A stretch of 64,000 bases of DNA from Limanda limanda (lineage: Eukaryota > Chordata > Actinopteri > Pleuronectiformes > Pleuronectidae), in the NCBI RefSeq assembly GCF_963576545.1, contig NC_083646.1, positions 13,495,238 through 13,559,237 of the forward strand. Direction: 5' to 3'. Position 1 is the first letter of the stretch. Every line of letters starts with the position of its first letter. Under the pieces are notes generated by a model. It searched no databases. It saw only the letters and a program-made list of their open reading frames with translations, and was not told where the DNA came from. This document shows, piece after piece, positions 17,239-37,275 of the stretch. Made by a program: the position numbers and the translations under genes.

Positions 17239-19690
17239 CTCATGCTTGTTTATAGGCCCGGACGGAATAATGCGGGGCTGCTGCGGGATGAGCGACCCCG
17301 TTAATCCCGCGACTCACCGGACCTCTTGCGCCATCTAGCGGCAGAGCGCAGAGGCGCAGGCACGAAAGCGGCGACTCTGCGTCCACAGCCCCCGAGAGCC
17401 TGAACTCGTTTCACCTCGTATCGCCGGAATCAAACCCTCTTCCTTGCGTGTGTGTGCACCAAGTGATCGCAGAGTCAGTCATGGCAGTGCAAACAAATTA
17501 ATGAATTAATAAAATATAAAAAAACACGCATAGGATGCCGTCTATTTCCTGGAGATTTTCGTGCGAAAACGGCGAGATGTGCGAAACGTCCTCTCGGCGG
17601 AGAGCCGCCCTGTGGTGGGAGGGATTGAACACTGCTGCAGGTTCGCTGGAGACGATCGTTTGTGTTGAACAGGAGTGTATGTGTGTGTGTTTTGACACAA
17701 CAAACACACGCAACCAAACACACACACAAGTAACGATCAGTCCACGGTTGGGACTTCAAATCATGAAAACACGTCCCCGAAGTCCCACATGTCTTTGTGT
17801 ATTCTGAGGATCCATGCCAGAATAAAAAAACAACATGTCTCCACGTTATATCACCCTGGATGTGTTTGTTCATTACAGAGGAGAATAACATGCACATGTG
17901 GTTTGTGTGTTCTCCCCGATTCCACTCAACACTGCTGCTTGTTTCCCTTTGTTATCATCTCACACACACATGGATGCGTGTTGGCAGTAGAATGTACAAT
18001 TCGGCTGCAGATGTCACTTGAGGTGCTTGTCACAGGGCTGATCTGATTTTAATCCAGCTCTCAGCTCCGGTGTGAACGGGACCGATCGCAGCCTGAGCTC
18101 GGGAGGTCTGGGGGGGGGGGGTGGTGAGGGGGGGGGGGGAAACAACCGGTTTCCAGCCCCGCAAGATGAGGCGGCCGCTCCCGGAGGTTCCTGGGAGAAC
18201 ACTGCGGTCCACACACACTTCTGAACCGGGAAGGGGGGGGGACCTGTGCGTGCACCGGGGGGACACATGGTGCGAGTCCCGGGTGTGTCGGCACGCGAAG
18301 TGACTTTTAGTTTTTTTTTATTCCGTGTGGCGGATGCTCACGCGCACGGGATCGAACCCAGACACACAGAACTTTTACCCGAGCCCCAAAGTTGTCAGGC
18401 AGCGCATCTTGCACGCATGCGCACAGCCGTCCTCTCCGCTGCTCTAAATAAGAGTTAAAACAGAAACGAGGTGAGTTCCACATTTTTTTTTTTAAAACAA
18501 CACCGCAGCTCAACACCTTTTATTCCCAGGATCCGAGGCGACATTAGAAAAGCGGACAGCAGAGCTCCTCCGCGGGGTCAGTGCATGTTTATTTCCCTCT
18601 GTGATTTAAAAACGGAGAGAGAATAAATCCATTTTTGTTTTTTCTCCCCCAAGTTTCTATTGAAGAAATTAAATGAAGCAACAATGGAGACAGGAGCGTC
18701 GTGTTGTTGTGAGTGTTCGTGCTGCTGAGGGAAATATCCACGTTGGGTGAAACGCGTTCTCCTGCTGTTATTATCCGGGGAAACTTCTTTATTACATATT
18801 GTGCCTGGCTGGCTGCATCCAGTCCCGATGCTAGCGGGGCTAGCCGCGGAGCTAACCCCCCTCCGTCCGTTCAGCTGGGCGGAGCGGAGCTAGCTGCCTG
18901 CTAGCTTCATGTCAGCGGCAGCTAGCGACCTGGGCTGACATTCCGTGACAAGGGGAAAGTGAAGAAAATCACCGGAGCGACGGAAAACACCAAGTCGGGA
19001 AATTCCACCGCAAACCTCGGCTCCTGTTCGACGTGTAGCGGCCCGGCGCGGCTTGTTTAAATGGGTAACTTGAGTAATTTACATAGTTTGAACGTGTTGG
19101 TGGCCTCTTCCTAGGCTCCGCCATTTTGTATAAGACGAATGCTAATCATGGGCGCTCTCTTCCATGCACTTTATTTATGGGGAGAATAAGAACCGGGCTG
19201 CGAGGAGCGGTGTGAAACTTGCCCCGGACGCAGGGGCCCGGCCTGTTGTTTACTTTGCACATGCTTATGTCCGCGGTGCATCCCTCCATTCATTGTTGAT
19301 CCTGCGTCAACACCAAAACGTTATATCGCAATATTAGTCGGATTAAAACGTGTTGAAGTTTGGTTGCTCGGCGCAGCGAACAGTGTTCTCCTGAAATGTG
19401 GTAAACAAGCGATCGAGTGGTTTGTTTGTCTGCAGGCAAACGGCGGATTGGAGGAGATCCTGATAAAACAAGAAAAAGATGAACTTGTGTGGTTAACTTA
19501 AAGTTGAGGGGTCTCCTCTCGCCCCTGACAGTGATCAGTCCGGTCAGTTCGGTCTAACGAGGCCGGATGTGTGCGTGTCCGCCCGCGTGTTGACCAGCAA
19601 AACATTATTATTATTGACTGTTTTTGTCTGAAATCGAAGTGCATGGTGTCTCCTGCGAGCCGGCGCACAGTCGCCATCTAGCGGTGATGC
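17200..19690. promoter_or_regulatory. CpG-rich divergent control region of tmem244 and l3mbtl3
   Basis: This G+C- and CpG-rich stretch lies between the tmem244 start (17238, minus) and the l3mbtl3 start codon exon (19934 on, plus), and probably holds untranslated first exons of l3mbtl3. Visible elements are a YY1-like CCGCCATTTT at 19118-19127, a palindromic NF-kB-type GGGAAATTCC at 18997-19006, several GCTAGC/GCTAAC motifs at 18828-18930, and G-runs at 18110-18139 and 18233-18241. An identical CGCCATCTAGCGG occurs near each end (17329-17341 and 19672-19684). A CTGCAG|GC acceptor-like site near 19434 may begin a noncoding exon. Exact starts cannot be placed. Confidence 0.6.
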
Positions 19691-19958
19691 TGCGCAGTGC
19701 TGTGCACAAGTGCAGGTAGACACTTTGTGTGTGTGTGTGGGGAGCTCAACGTATCATGATGATCACACACAGGCAACACAAGAGACACACACCAAACGGA
19801 CAAAAAACTAAACCGTGATTAGATCTGGCCCCTGAAGCTGTCTCATCCATAATTTTTGTATATTTTGCACATCTGTAATGTAGAATATTGATGTATGACA
19901 GTGTTTTAAAATCTTGCTTTTCTGTTTTCGCAGGTCAGGGGTTATTAGAGGAGTGGGA

Positions 19959-28354
<8,396 letters not shown>

Positions 28355-29720
28355 GACCTGGATCTGTGAGGATTCGCTTCCTCATTTCATGTTCCTCAAC
28401 AAACACTCGGCTGAAGAGACTTGAGATTGAATTCACGTTCACTGCATTGATGCAGCGACAGAAATGAAAAGAAAAGAAAAGAAAGCCATGATCTTGAAAA
28501 ACGTCCATCTAACCCCCCCACCCCCCCACCCCTGCTCATCTCCTCTCCTCTCCCTGCAAGGGGCACTGGTCGACCCTGAGGGGAGATACCATGAGGAGTC
28601 CACTTATATTGTGTTTGTTTACCTACCAAATCATATAAAAAAAAAAGCTACAGCACCTTTAAGGCTTCTTAATATTGTACAGGTAATGACTTGGATTTAG
28701 TGTCTCGATTCTGTTGCATTTCTTGTTTTATTTGAACGGTATTGAAATGGTGCTTGAGCTCGGAGCAGATTGAACAAGCTTGTTTGTGGTTTGTTGCTTT
28801 TTTACTAAGCAACGGAAATGTGTCTGTTTTGTTTTTTTTTTGTTTTTTTTAAAGCTGCAAAATACAATCGTGGGGTGTCAAGGTTTTTCAATGTGAAACC
28901 CAGTGGAGCAGAAGCACTATGTAGTTCAGCCTTCCTCCTCTAGATGGAGAAAGTGAGCCACTCCACAGGCCCAGAGGCAAGAGAGTTGGGTTAATTTGGA
29001 GTTGGCTGAAGCTATGGTTGAATGGGAGGGGGGTTCAAATTAGTGTGTGTGTGTGTGTGTGTGTTTGTTTGTGTGTGTCTGTGTGTGTTTGAGAAAACGA
29101 GGATGTAATTTCCCAGCAGCCTGTGTGTGTTGCTTCTCTGTTGTGACGAGCAGGGCTAAGGGCTAATTGTTAATTCAAGGAAACTTGCAGTCCGTTGAGG
29201 TGGAGTGAAACAATGAACCAGCTTGTGTTTGTTTGTCTGTTTTATTTTTGGGGAATGGCACATGAAACTGAATGTTTAAAAAAAAAAAACACATCTATTA
29301 GTTGTTTTGTTGATAACGATCATCTTGTTTGGTTCAGATAACCTCTTGTCATTCACGTTGTAAAAAGTATATCGCTACAAACCAGACCGTCTTTGCTTCG
29401 TTCAAGAGTTTACTCCTGCTTGGTTATGCAAAGCCTTGACATCTGTCTCCAGGGAAGGACATTGTGACAGTGGACTGAAAACACAAGCCTCGATTCCTGC
29501 ATAGATTTTGGGAAGACAAAAAAAGAAAGAACAGGAAAACATTGCCGGTGTCTTTGTAAATGAGCGTGCACTGCAGCCAGTTGGAATGTGTACATCAGCA
29601 ACTGTTTATATGCAAACAGCTTTTATTTATGTATTCTAATTTAAGGGGTAATGGTACGCTGGCTGCTCTGGAGGTAGATGTGGCTCTTTGACGGAATGTG
29701 TGAATGGATGAAAATAAATG
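28355..29720 (+). other. l3mbtl3 3' untranslated region
   Basis: Non-coding sequence after the l3mbtl3 stop, with A-, T- and C-runs and an imperfect GT array at about 29042-29090. A canonical AATAAA at 29713-29718 is a plausible poly(A) signal, giving a 3' UTR of about 1.4 kb; earlier cleavage is possible. Confidence 0.45.
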
Positions 29721-30261
29721 AGATGCACACTGCCTGCTGTCCTCAACTGACCTCAGTCATTTCACCACACACACACGCAGACACACGCAAGCAGACACAC
29801 ACGCACAGACAGACACACACACACAGACAGATTATCTACAATTGTGGTCTTTATCTGTACATTTTGGAGTTAAAGAGGTGGAAAACACATTTACTTAAGT
29901 ACTCCACTTAGTACATTTTTGAGGTACAAGTAGTTTGACAAACAATCACAATTTAAGGTTCATGCACTTTTCTAGAGCTTTTAACCGTATCATGGACTTT
30001 TAGGGCAAATAGAGATTCCTACTGTGGTGCAAGTGACTCGAACTCTATTGCAGGAGGAATCTTTTTAGGTTGTTATGATACGGAAACTTACTTGCCATTT
30101 CCAGAGCGTCCAGTCTTGAAGATTGATCTGATGTACTAGCTTGGAATCTTTCATGATTTCACTGACTGCTTTTTTAAGACAGATTATTACCTGTACTGTA
30201 TTTGTACACTGTGATATTGTTGCTTTCCGACATTTAAATTACCTTAATAACTAAAATGGAG

Positions 30262-30590
30262 GCACATACCTCTGCAGAGGCCCAACAGTCCCGTTAAATC
30301 CAATCAAGCTGCATTCATTTACACACTCTCATAGATATCACCCTTTAATGTGCCTGGTTTTCTTTTCATTAAGAACCATGAATTATTCTCTGGAAAATTG
30401 GGGGAAAATGCCTTATCTCACAATGTTAATGAAACTGATAAAAGTGATGGTCCCTTCAGTCCCACGTCCCATCCCTCCAAGTTTTGTGAAAATCTGTTCT
30501 GTAGTTTTTGCGTAATCCTGCCAACAAAAAACAAACAGTGGGGGAAACATGACCTCCTTGGTGGAGTTAATAATCATAATGAAAACCAAA
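30262..30590 (-). repeat. Dispersed fish repeat (family A), reverse copy
   Basis: It begins TACCTCTGCAGAGGCCCAAC and ends near GACCTCCTTGGTGGAGTTAA, so the two ends are roughly complementary. It contains ATAGATATCACCC and a TCTGTTCTGTAGTTTTTGCG block. Related copies lie at about 35810-36035, 50838-50970, 51650-52145, 54765-55110, 55670-56095 and 59560-59830. Confidence 0.6.
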
Positions 30591-30599
30591 TTTCCTGTA

Positions 30600-31650
30600 T
30601 TTATTGAAATTTGGTTCCATTGCCAGCAGTTCATTTCATTCACATTAAGTTCAGAATCTCTGGATGTGTTGGGGAATCAATCACAGTGAACTGAAGCTCA
30701 CACCAGACTGATTATGATGTAATAAACTGCAGACGTTTCTAATCAGTCTGTTCTTGGATTTCACTACACGACTAAAGACCAAGATAACATTTTCATTACA
30801 AAAATCTAATGAATGAGTGAGGGCAGTTTCTTCACCTGTGTGCTTTACTTCACTGTCAAATCCACGGCTCAAGATTATAGAGATATTTTGATTTAAGTCA
30901 CAAATCTTAAACACAATTCAGCAAAAAAACATGTATTTTCACTTTCAAATTCTTAAACCTTTGAAATTAAACACTGAATTTTTCATTCCAGGAATATAGT
31001 TACATGAAGTTAGGTTTGGATCAGATAACAGAAACACCAGGACACCTGAGCATATAGCCATGTAGTAAATACCTTTAAACTGAAAAGCTCTGAGGTTGTG
31101 GCCCCTGTTTACTGTAAAAAAAAACATGCAACTGAAAACTGGGTCGCTGTAACACCCATGACCCAAATGGAAAAAAATGGTAAAAACCCACCCACAAGCC
31201 AGTGTGCTGTGTGGGCCACATCTGGCCCGTGTCCAACAGAATGCAACTCCCTGTGTTCACTACACCTGGTTCATAAGCAACAGGCTGCAGCATTGAAAGC
31301 CAAGAAACCACAACCAGCGTGTGTGTGAACGTTTATTACAATAATACAACATCATGTCCAAAACTCCTGCTCCTACCTGGTAAGACAAATGACCCACCAC
31401 TCAGCAAGGGTTGCAACAAGGACACCTAGGGAACAATTTTGGATGTCCTGCATTCTACAGAGCTCCTACAAGTGGGGTCCTTTAAGTCAGCAGTATGACT
31501 CACTGCTATTTGACTTGAACATTTCCTACAGGCTCCTCTGGATGTTCTCCTCTGAAATACACTGGATGGTTGATGATCACTCAGAATAACAGAGCTCACC
31601 GTGGGACTGGCCTGGAGCAGCCACAGATTCCCACGACCCCTCCTCCACCA
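30600..31650. other. Intergenic between l3mbtl3 and tmem200, no gene recognised
   Basis: No exon with family similarity was found on either strand. The open frames in this stretch are short and unbiased. Confidence 0.5.
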
Positions 31651-31669
31651 CACACACACACACACACAG

Positions 31670-31706
<37 letters not shown>

Positions 31707-31729
31707 CACACACACACACACACACACAC
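31651..31729. repeat. (CA)n microsatellite with two AGAA interruptions
   Basis: CA array of about 80 bp, located about 80 bp upstream of a TATAAAAG box for the tmem200-like gene. Confidence 0.95.
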
Positions 31730-31804
31730 GAGGCTGCTCAGGCAGTGAGGAAACAGAGGCAGAGCAGCTTTGCACCACTTTTTTTTACTGAGACTGTTAT
31801 TTAC

Positions 31805-32067
31805 TATAAAAGCGTCACTTCAGCAGCAGCAGCCTCACTGAAGAGACGAGGAAGAAGGAAAGCGTCTTCATCCGAGGAGGAACGAGGTGAGAGAAGAAGT
31901 GTGGATGTAAGAAATCAAAGTGCTGGAGAAGAAGAAGAAGAAGAAGAAGAAGAAGAAGAGGAGGAGGGAAAAAGACGCACACGGCGGAGTGGGAGGACAA
32001 ACGCAACTCTGCCTGATTTCTCTCGATGATGCCGAGGATCCAGTTTCTGCTTCGGATCCACAACAAG
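31805..32067 (+). promoter_or_regulatory. TATA promoter and candidate 5' untranslated exon of the tmem200-like gene
   Basis: TATAAAAG at 31805-31812 is followed by a purine-rich leader with a GAA run (31925-31962). The leader ends at AACAAG|GCAAGT (boundary 32067/32068), a perfect GC-type splice donor; a TCCAG acceptor at 32546 precedes the coding exon. Splicing this leader to 32547 is inference from position and consensus. No other gene start lies nearby. Confidence 0.45.
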
Positions 32068-32560
32068 GCAAGTACACCCGACGCGATCCTTCTCTGGCCG
32101 CGTTCACACAACAAGACGCTGATCTGCAGTGAATCAAGCCTTGCATTTAAAGAGGAGCCGCATTAAAGATTCATGCGTAAAAGCGCATGAGAAATGTTGG
32201 ACCAGCCGGTGTGTGTCGGAGGAGGGAACCACACAGTGAGTGGAGTTGGGGCCAGTTGTTGTACCATCGTGACTCCATGTATCCTCTCCCCTTTAAATGA
32301 CTGCAGTGAGACAGTGGAGTGAAGTGACAGGGTCGGATTCCCCTGATGGAGACATGAGAGGTTCAGGAGCAGTTCAGAGGAGGAGATGCTTGAGTAGGGG
32401 GGGCTGCAGGGGCAGAGGGGGGGGTGGCATCTCATTAACTCGACCACATGTCTTATTAAAGCAGCTATTTCCTGTTGTGTGCAGAGCAGAGTGAACTATC
32501 TCCTCTGTAACTACCCCTCCTGTGCTCTTCTTCCTCTCCTCTCCAGTGTGAAGCCAGAGG

Positions 32561-33367
32561 ATGACTGCAGCCAGTCCCGCCTGCAGCACCTCCTCCTCCC
32601 ACTCCTCACCTGCCTGCCTCCCAGCATGCAACAGGCACCTGAGGATAGGCCAGGCCTTCCAGACCCAGCTGCCCCTGCGCTCGGCCCCCGGCGTGTGGCT
32701 GCTCCTGGGCGTGGTGGTGGTCGTGGTGGGCATGAGCGTGGCAGTGGCGGGCTACGTGACCGCCGAGCCGAAGCCCGCGGGAGGCCGTGGCAGCACCCCC
32801 GCCGACAGGATGAAACTGACCGGGCCCGTGGTCATGGGAGTGGGCCTGTTCATCTTCATCTGTGCCGCCACGCTGCTGTACGAGAACCGGGACCAGGAAG
32901 TCCTCAAACACGAGACGTCCGACGACCTGGAGGACCTGAAGGGAGGGAACAGCTGGGAGGACTCGCAGGAGCAGCCCAGCTTCGGCTGCCAGGAGCAGTG
33001 GGGGTGTAGAGACACGGAGCAGGGCTCCTGGGCTGCTCCTGCCCACACACTCCCACTCGCCAACCAGAGCTGGGGGCCTCCTCTTCCTCCTGCTCTGCCT
33101 CGCACCAACGCACACAACATCAGCAGCAGCACAACATCTCTGGATGCAGGAGGTGGAGGTGAGGAGAAGGTGGACATGAAGGAGCAGGAGAAGGAGGAAG
33201 GAGGGTCGACCCTACTGGCCCGAGTCTTGCACCACCAGGAGCCGACCCCTCAGCCTCCTTCCCCCTGCCCGTCCGTCTCCCACTCCACCGTCTGCTCGGA
33301 CTCCTGCAACTCCAGTGAGATCCACTTCAACATATGGACAGACTCTCCTCTGCCGCATCAACACTGA
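32561..33367 (+). CDS. TMEM200-family two-pass membrane protein, complete single coding exon
   Basis: TMEM200 proteins are poorly characterised two-pass membrane proteins. The 268-aa frame opens at an ATG 14 nt after an AG acceptor (TCTCCAG|TGTGAAG), so the coding region is in one exon, as expected for this family. The first membrane helix is near residues 43-66 ([20 protein letters not shown]). The second, after a short loop, contains [20 protein letters not shown] followed by LYENRDQE. The GPxxMGxGxFIFICAxxLxENRDxE signature is diagnostic. This copy resembles human TMEM200B ([24 protein letters not shown], recalled) more than TMEM200A in the core, but synteny is like TMEM200A. The long tail is rich in Ser, Pro, Glu and Gln with no recognised domain. 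The N-terminus before the first helix is short and Cys/Ser-rich, unlike the basic leader of TMEM200A. Confidence 0.85.
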   Translation: [268 protein letters not shown]

Positions 33368-33477
33368 AACCCCCCCCCCCACCACCACCAGTGGTTCAGC
33401 TTCTGCTGTCTCATGAAACATGCATGACGAGACGCATTCTGAGGTTTTCGTGTGCCGACGCAGACGATGCATTCCTC

Positions 33478-33483
33478 AATAAA
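33478..33483 (+). terminator. Candidate poly(A) signal of the tmem200-like gene
   Basis: AATAAA 110 bp after the stop codon; the first canonical signal. Confidence 0.55.
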
Positions 33484-33782
33484 CTCACGAAGCGTGAGCT
33501 TGTACGTTTTCGTCCCTTCGAGGGGCACTGAGGCGCTGAGTCACTGTCTGGGAAGGTTTTATTTTTTTTACCCCACATCGTTCCCTGACTCACTCGCATT
33601 TAAAAGATTGGAGCTACGCTGTTTGATGTCAACTCAGCATCTTGTACGACTTTGATCGCACCCGTGCCCAAGAATCCTTAAAGCCGCTGCTTTCCTGACC
33701 ATATTTGGACGCAAGGAGGTTTGCTGAAAAGTTATTTGGGTGCCACAGTTAACTTTAGGCTTTCTCTCTTTCCCTCTCTCAA

Positions 33783-33996
33783 ACACACACACTCACACTC
33801 ACACTCTCACACACACACACACACACACACACAATCGCACAAACATCCCTGCTTAGGTACAGCGTCGACATTTCTTTGCTTAAGAGGTTCACTGAAGAGG
33901 ATGAGCTAGATTAGGGCTCAAATGAGTCTTTATCTAATCTCACACACACTGTAATCTGCTTTTACTGAGGAAATTGCGTCTCGGTATAAACAAGAG

Positions 33997-34055
<59 letters not shown>
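33783..34055. repeat. Two (CA)n microsatellites
   Basis: CA/CT-mixed array at 33783-33832 and a pure CA array at about 33999-34055, in intergenic sequence. Confidence 0.93.
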
Positions 34056-34058
<3 letters not shown>

Positions 34059-34059
34059 G

Positions 34060-34966
34060 CCACACTCCTTTCATTCCACACCTACAGCCCGGCTATAAAT
34101 ACCAGCTGATGCGTTATGTGTGGACTCCACTTCTAGTTTTTTTGTTTTACAGTCATTCAAAAACATTTCTGTGATTCCCAGCGCTCAGCTGCTCGGTTCC
34201 CTCGAGCGTGGTCGAGGCGAAATCTTCCAAGAGTTTGGAGAGAGAAAAAGAAAAGAGCAAAAATCTGGTGAGGCTGGGACGAGTTATTCCTGACGCAGCG
34301 CAACTGAGAAGAGCTGTCCTCTCTCCCACCATCCCGACCTTTCATCTCTCTTCATCATCATCATCGCCTTTTCCTACGCGTTATTCAAATCCTCCTCAAT
34401 CCTCCTGCTGCAAACCCCCCCCCCCCCGCAAAAATAAAGGAAATAGGGCACAAAAACAATGCAGAGTGAAAAATGTTATCAGGGAAAAATTAAGCCAAAT
34501 GAGTGTGTTTGAGCAGTCGGAGGGGGACGCAGGGGTAAGGGTTTCAGGATTTTAATTATCACCAGCATTTTCTCCTGCAGCCTCTAATTACACCGGGGAT
34601 CGGTGTGAAGGTTTTTATAGGTGCTTCAGGACTGCAGAGTATTTCCTTGTTGTTCGGGCCCATGCTGGGATCCTGCCATCCAGATGACGAGCGAGACTGA
34701 AGTGTACAGTCATTTGCAGCAACACATTTTGCTCACTAAAAACATCACACACACACACACACACACTCAGTCGGTGGAGGGTTTTGTGTAGGTGCAGTGA
34801 ACATGTATTTTTCAGTGGCAGGGATGATTTGGAGAGACGTGTGTGAATTCAGCAACGAGCTGCAGGCAGAGTCCTCCGCTCTCATGGCTCGGAGGAGCAG
34901 CCCCCCCCCCCCTCCTCAGCCTCACTCACACATACACAACACTCCTCAGAGTGACATCATGTGAAG
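34060..34966. other. Intergenic, no gene recognised
   Basis: A 115-codon open frame at 34208-34555 lacks a recognisable domain, is compositionally simple (Ser/Pro then poly-C derived), and has no splice or family support. A further short CA array lies near 34745-34768. Confidence 0.5.
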
Positions 34967-35365
34967 CAGTGGTGGATCGAGGATTCCTTCGACTTAAGGG
35001 GCCATAAAGGGGACACAACTTACCCAGAGGGGGCAATTATACGTCCAATGTCCACGCACAAGTCCTGATTCAGGAAGGTGCACACTGAAGTCATCCCTTG
35101 TTTGCTGTTTGCTCTCTGGCTTTGATTCTAACCACACATCTTTGAATATATTTGAAAATTGCTCCTTGTTCAAGCACATCATGTTCTTCATTAAATCTTA
35201 GAAATACGTTGTTTTCTTTAAATCACATTGTCATGTTTATTGTTTGTATTGTTAGGTTATAAACAGAAAAAAACTACTGTCAGGACAGGGGTACTACAGG
35301 GGCTAATCCGATTTCAGCTTGGGCCAGTGCCCCCCTGGTCCCCCCCCCCCCTGGATCCACCACTG
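34967..35365. mobile_element. MITE with perfect 12-bp terminal inverted repeats (hAT-like)
   Basis: A 399-bp segment starts CAGTGGTGGATC and ends GATCCACCACTG, exact inverse complements. It has no coding capacity. The CAGTGGTGGA end resembles hAT-type termini, but the 8 bp on either side do not match, so the target duplication is lost or the class is different. The interior near the right end contains C-runs (35341-35351). Confidence 0.75.
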
Positions 35366-35809
35366 ATGACAGTAAGATACTGGATTGTTGAGCTGAAGCT
35401 GATGTTTTCATTACCGATTAACCTGCAAATAATGTCCTGGATTACTGTCATTTGTTTTTTTCTTCACTCACTCAGAGATCTGCAATTAACCCGACATTCA
35501 TGAAGGTTCTAATGTCCAGTTTGTTTTGAAACAGTTTTATCTCAACTACACACTCTCATGGTGGCGGCTGCAGTGTGTGTTGACGGCTGATATGATAGAG
35601 CTCCATGGTGGAAGAAGCTGTGACCACTGTGGTGAAAGACGGCTTTCACCACATTTGATTATTTTATTCACCCCATTCACATCAGTGAGGATCGATGGAA
35701 AAACAAACATCTCTTTGTGTAATGCAGCAAGTTTAACAACTTCCTTCTCCACTGTGAAGGCCGTCAGAAAAGAAATGGCGCCCCAGCATTCTGATTGTTA
35801 CCACTGCAG

Positions 35810-36035
35810 AGGTTATGTTTCAACCCGTCTGTTGGTTTGTTGGCTGGTGTTTGTTTGTTAGCAAGATAATGCAATTACCAGACGGATTACCATGAAACCT
35901 GGAGGAGGGAAGAGTCTGGGGAAACGGTTGATCCGGATCAGGGGCGGATCCAGGAACACTTGATGATGTTATGTTGAAGGGAGTGAAATGTATGGGTGTG
36001 TGCAATTTGGTGTAGATCCAAATAAAAATCCTTTA
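35810..36035 (+). repeat. Dispersed fish repeat (family A)
   Basis: It starts GCAGAGGTTATGTTT and carries TTAGCAAGATAATGCAATTA, CCATGAAACCTGGAGG, GATCCGGATCAGGGGCGGATCC and AATTTGGTGTAGATCCAAAT AAAAATCC. The last block recurs in the other copies. Confidence 0.65.
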
Positions 36036-36039
36036 TTGC

Positions 36040-37160
36040 CATGATATCCACAAAGTTGAATGGAACGTGTCTTTGTGAGCTGACCCAGACACAGAGAAGA
36101 AGAAAATCCACACTCACTAAAAATACATCGTAGACTGTGAAAAAATCAATAAAATCCGAGCCCTTAAAAAGAATCGAAAAGAAATCCTAAAACCAATTTG
36201 AGTGAAAGTTAAAATAGATAAAACCAATGCTTCAATAAATTAAACTTCAATGTTTTAAATAACTATCATCAGCGACCCACTAGATAAAGTGCATAGTACA
36301 AAAAGAAATCAGCTTTACTGACTATAATTAATATGATTCATGTTGATTTATATCAAAGTTATTAGAAGTTAATTGAGGTGATTAACTGTTTTCTAGCTGC
36401 TGCAGTTCCCATCATGTATACTGATGTTCACATTACACTTAGATGTGAAATCTCACACCATGAATTTCAGTGTCGTCACCCACCTGCACACATCACTGCA
36501 GCAACAGAGAGATCAGGAAAATCTTTACGGTTCCTCTCCTGCACGGCAGCGTTACATAATTCAGCAACACACGTTTTATGCTGCATTGAGAATATGACTG
36601 AATCAAAATCCCCTCCTGTGAGAGAACACGCTGTGTGTGCGTGTCTGTGTGAGTGTGAGTGTGTGTGTGCATTGATACATATCTGAGCAGACGGACAGTA
36701 GGCTGTAAGCTGCTTAACCCTGCGCTGACTCAGAAAACATGCAATTTCTCGGTTCCTTAAGAGGCAGAGGAGCGATCATCAACATTTTTCTTTGTATAGA
36801 AAGATGAGAGGCTGAGGATCAACCAGCCTGAAGACGCTGCTCTGAAAAAACAGCTTTTTTTTACACCTGTAACAGCAGAAACAGGGATTGGGTTAAGACG
36901 TCGACACGACCAGGTGGATGGATGGAGATATGTTTTCCATCACCACCTTTGTCCACATCTGACATTCAGTGTATTTTTTTTTTTTTTAGAATCAGAGGGA
37001 ACCTTCTTTTAAAACAGCTTAAAACCCAAATGTCTTTCCCTGACATTTAATGAGACATAAAATCCCTCCGGCGTCGTTACCACACTTCTCTTCTCTCCGG
37101 CAAATTGCTGCTGTTTCCCTGCTACTTTGCAGTTATTCACTTTGATCATTAGCAGCCTCT
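36040..37160. other. Intergenic, no gene recognised
   Basis: AT-rich sequence upstream of the Ly6-type gene. It shows no exon with splice support and no TATA box close enough to assign. Confidence 0.45.
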
Positions 37161-37275
37161 CGGTAGTGTGACTGGCGCAGAGCAAATAGCAGGTGTATTC
37201 CTGACTAATCCAATTTCAGTCCGTGCTTCCGGTCTCCTCCACAGTCCTTGTGGTGCATTCAATGGAGGAAGCATC

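Noticed and set aside
31601..32029. Plus-strand open frame with Thr-His and poly-Glu runs
   Set aside because: Runs come from the CA and GAA microsatellites; the region is better read as promoter and leader of the tmem200-like gene.
32606..33177. Minus-strand open frames opposite the tmem200-like coding exon
   Set aside because: Shadow frames of a G+C-rich exon; no motif.
34208..34555. 115-codon plus-strand open frame, possible gene
   Set aside because: Low-complexity Ser/Pro and C-run derived sequence with no homology or splice support.
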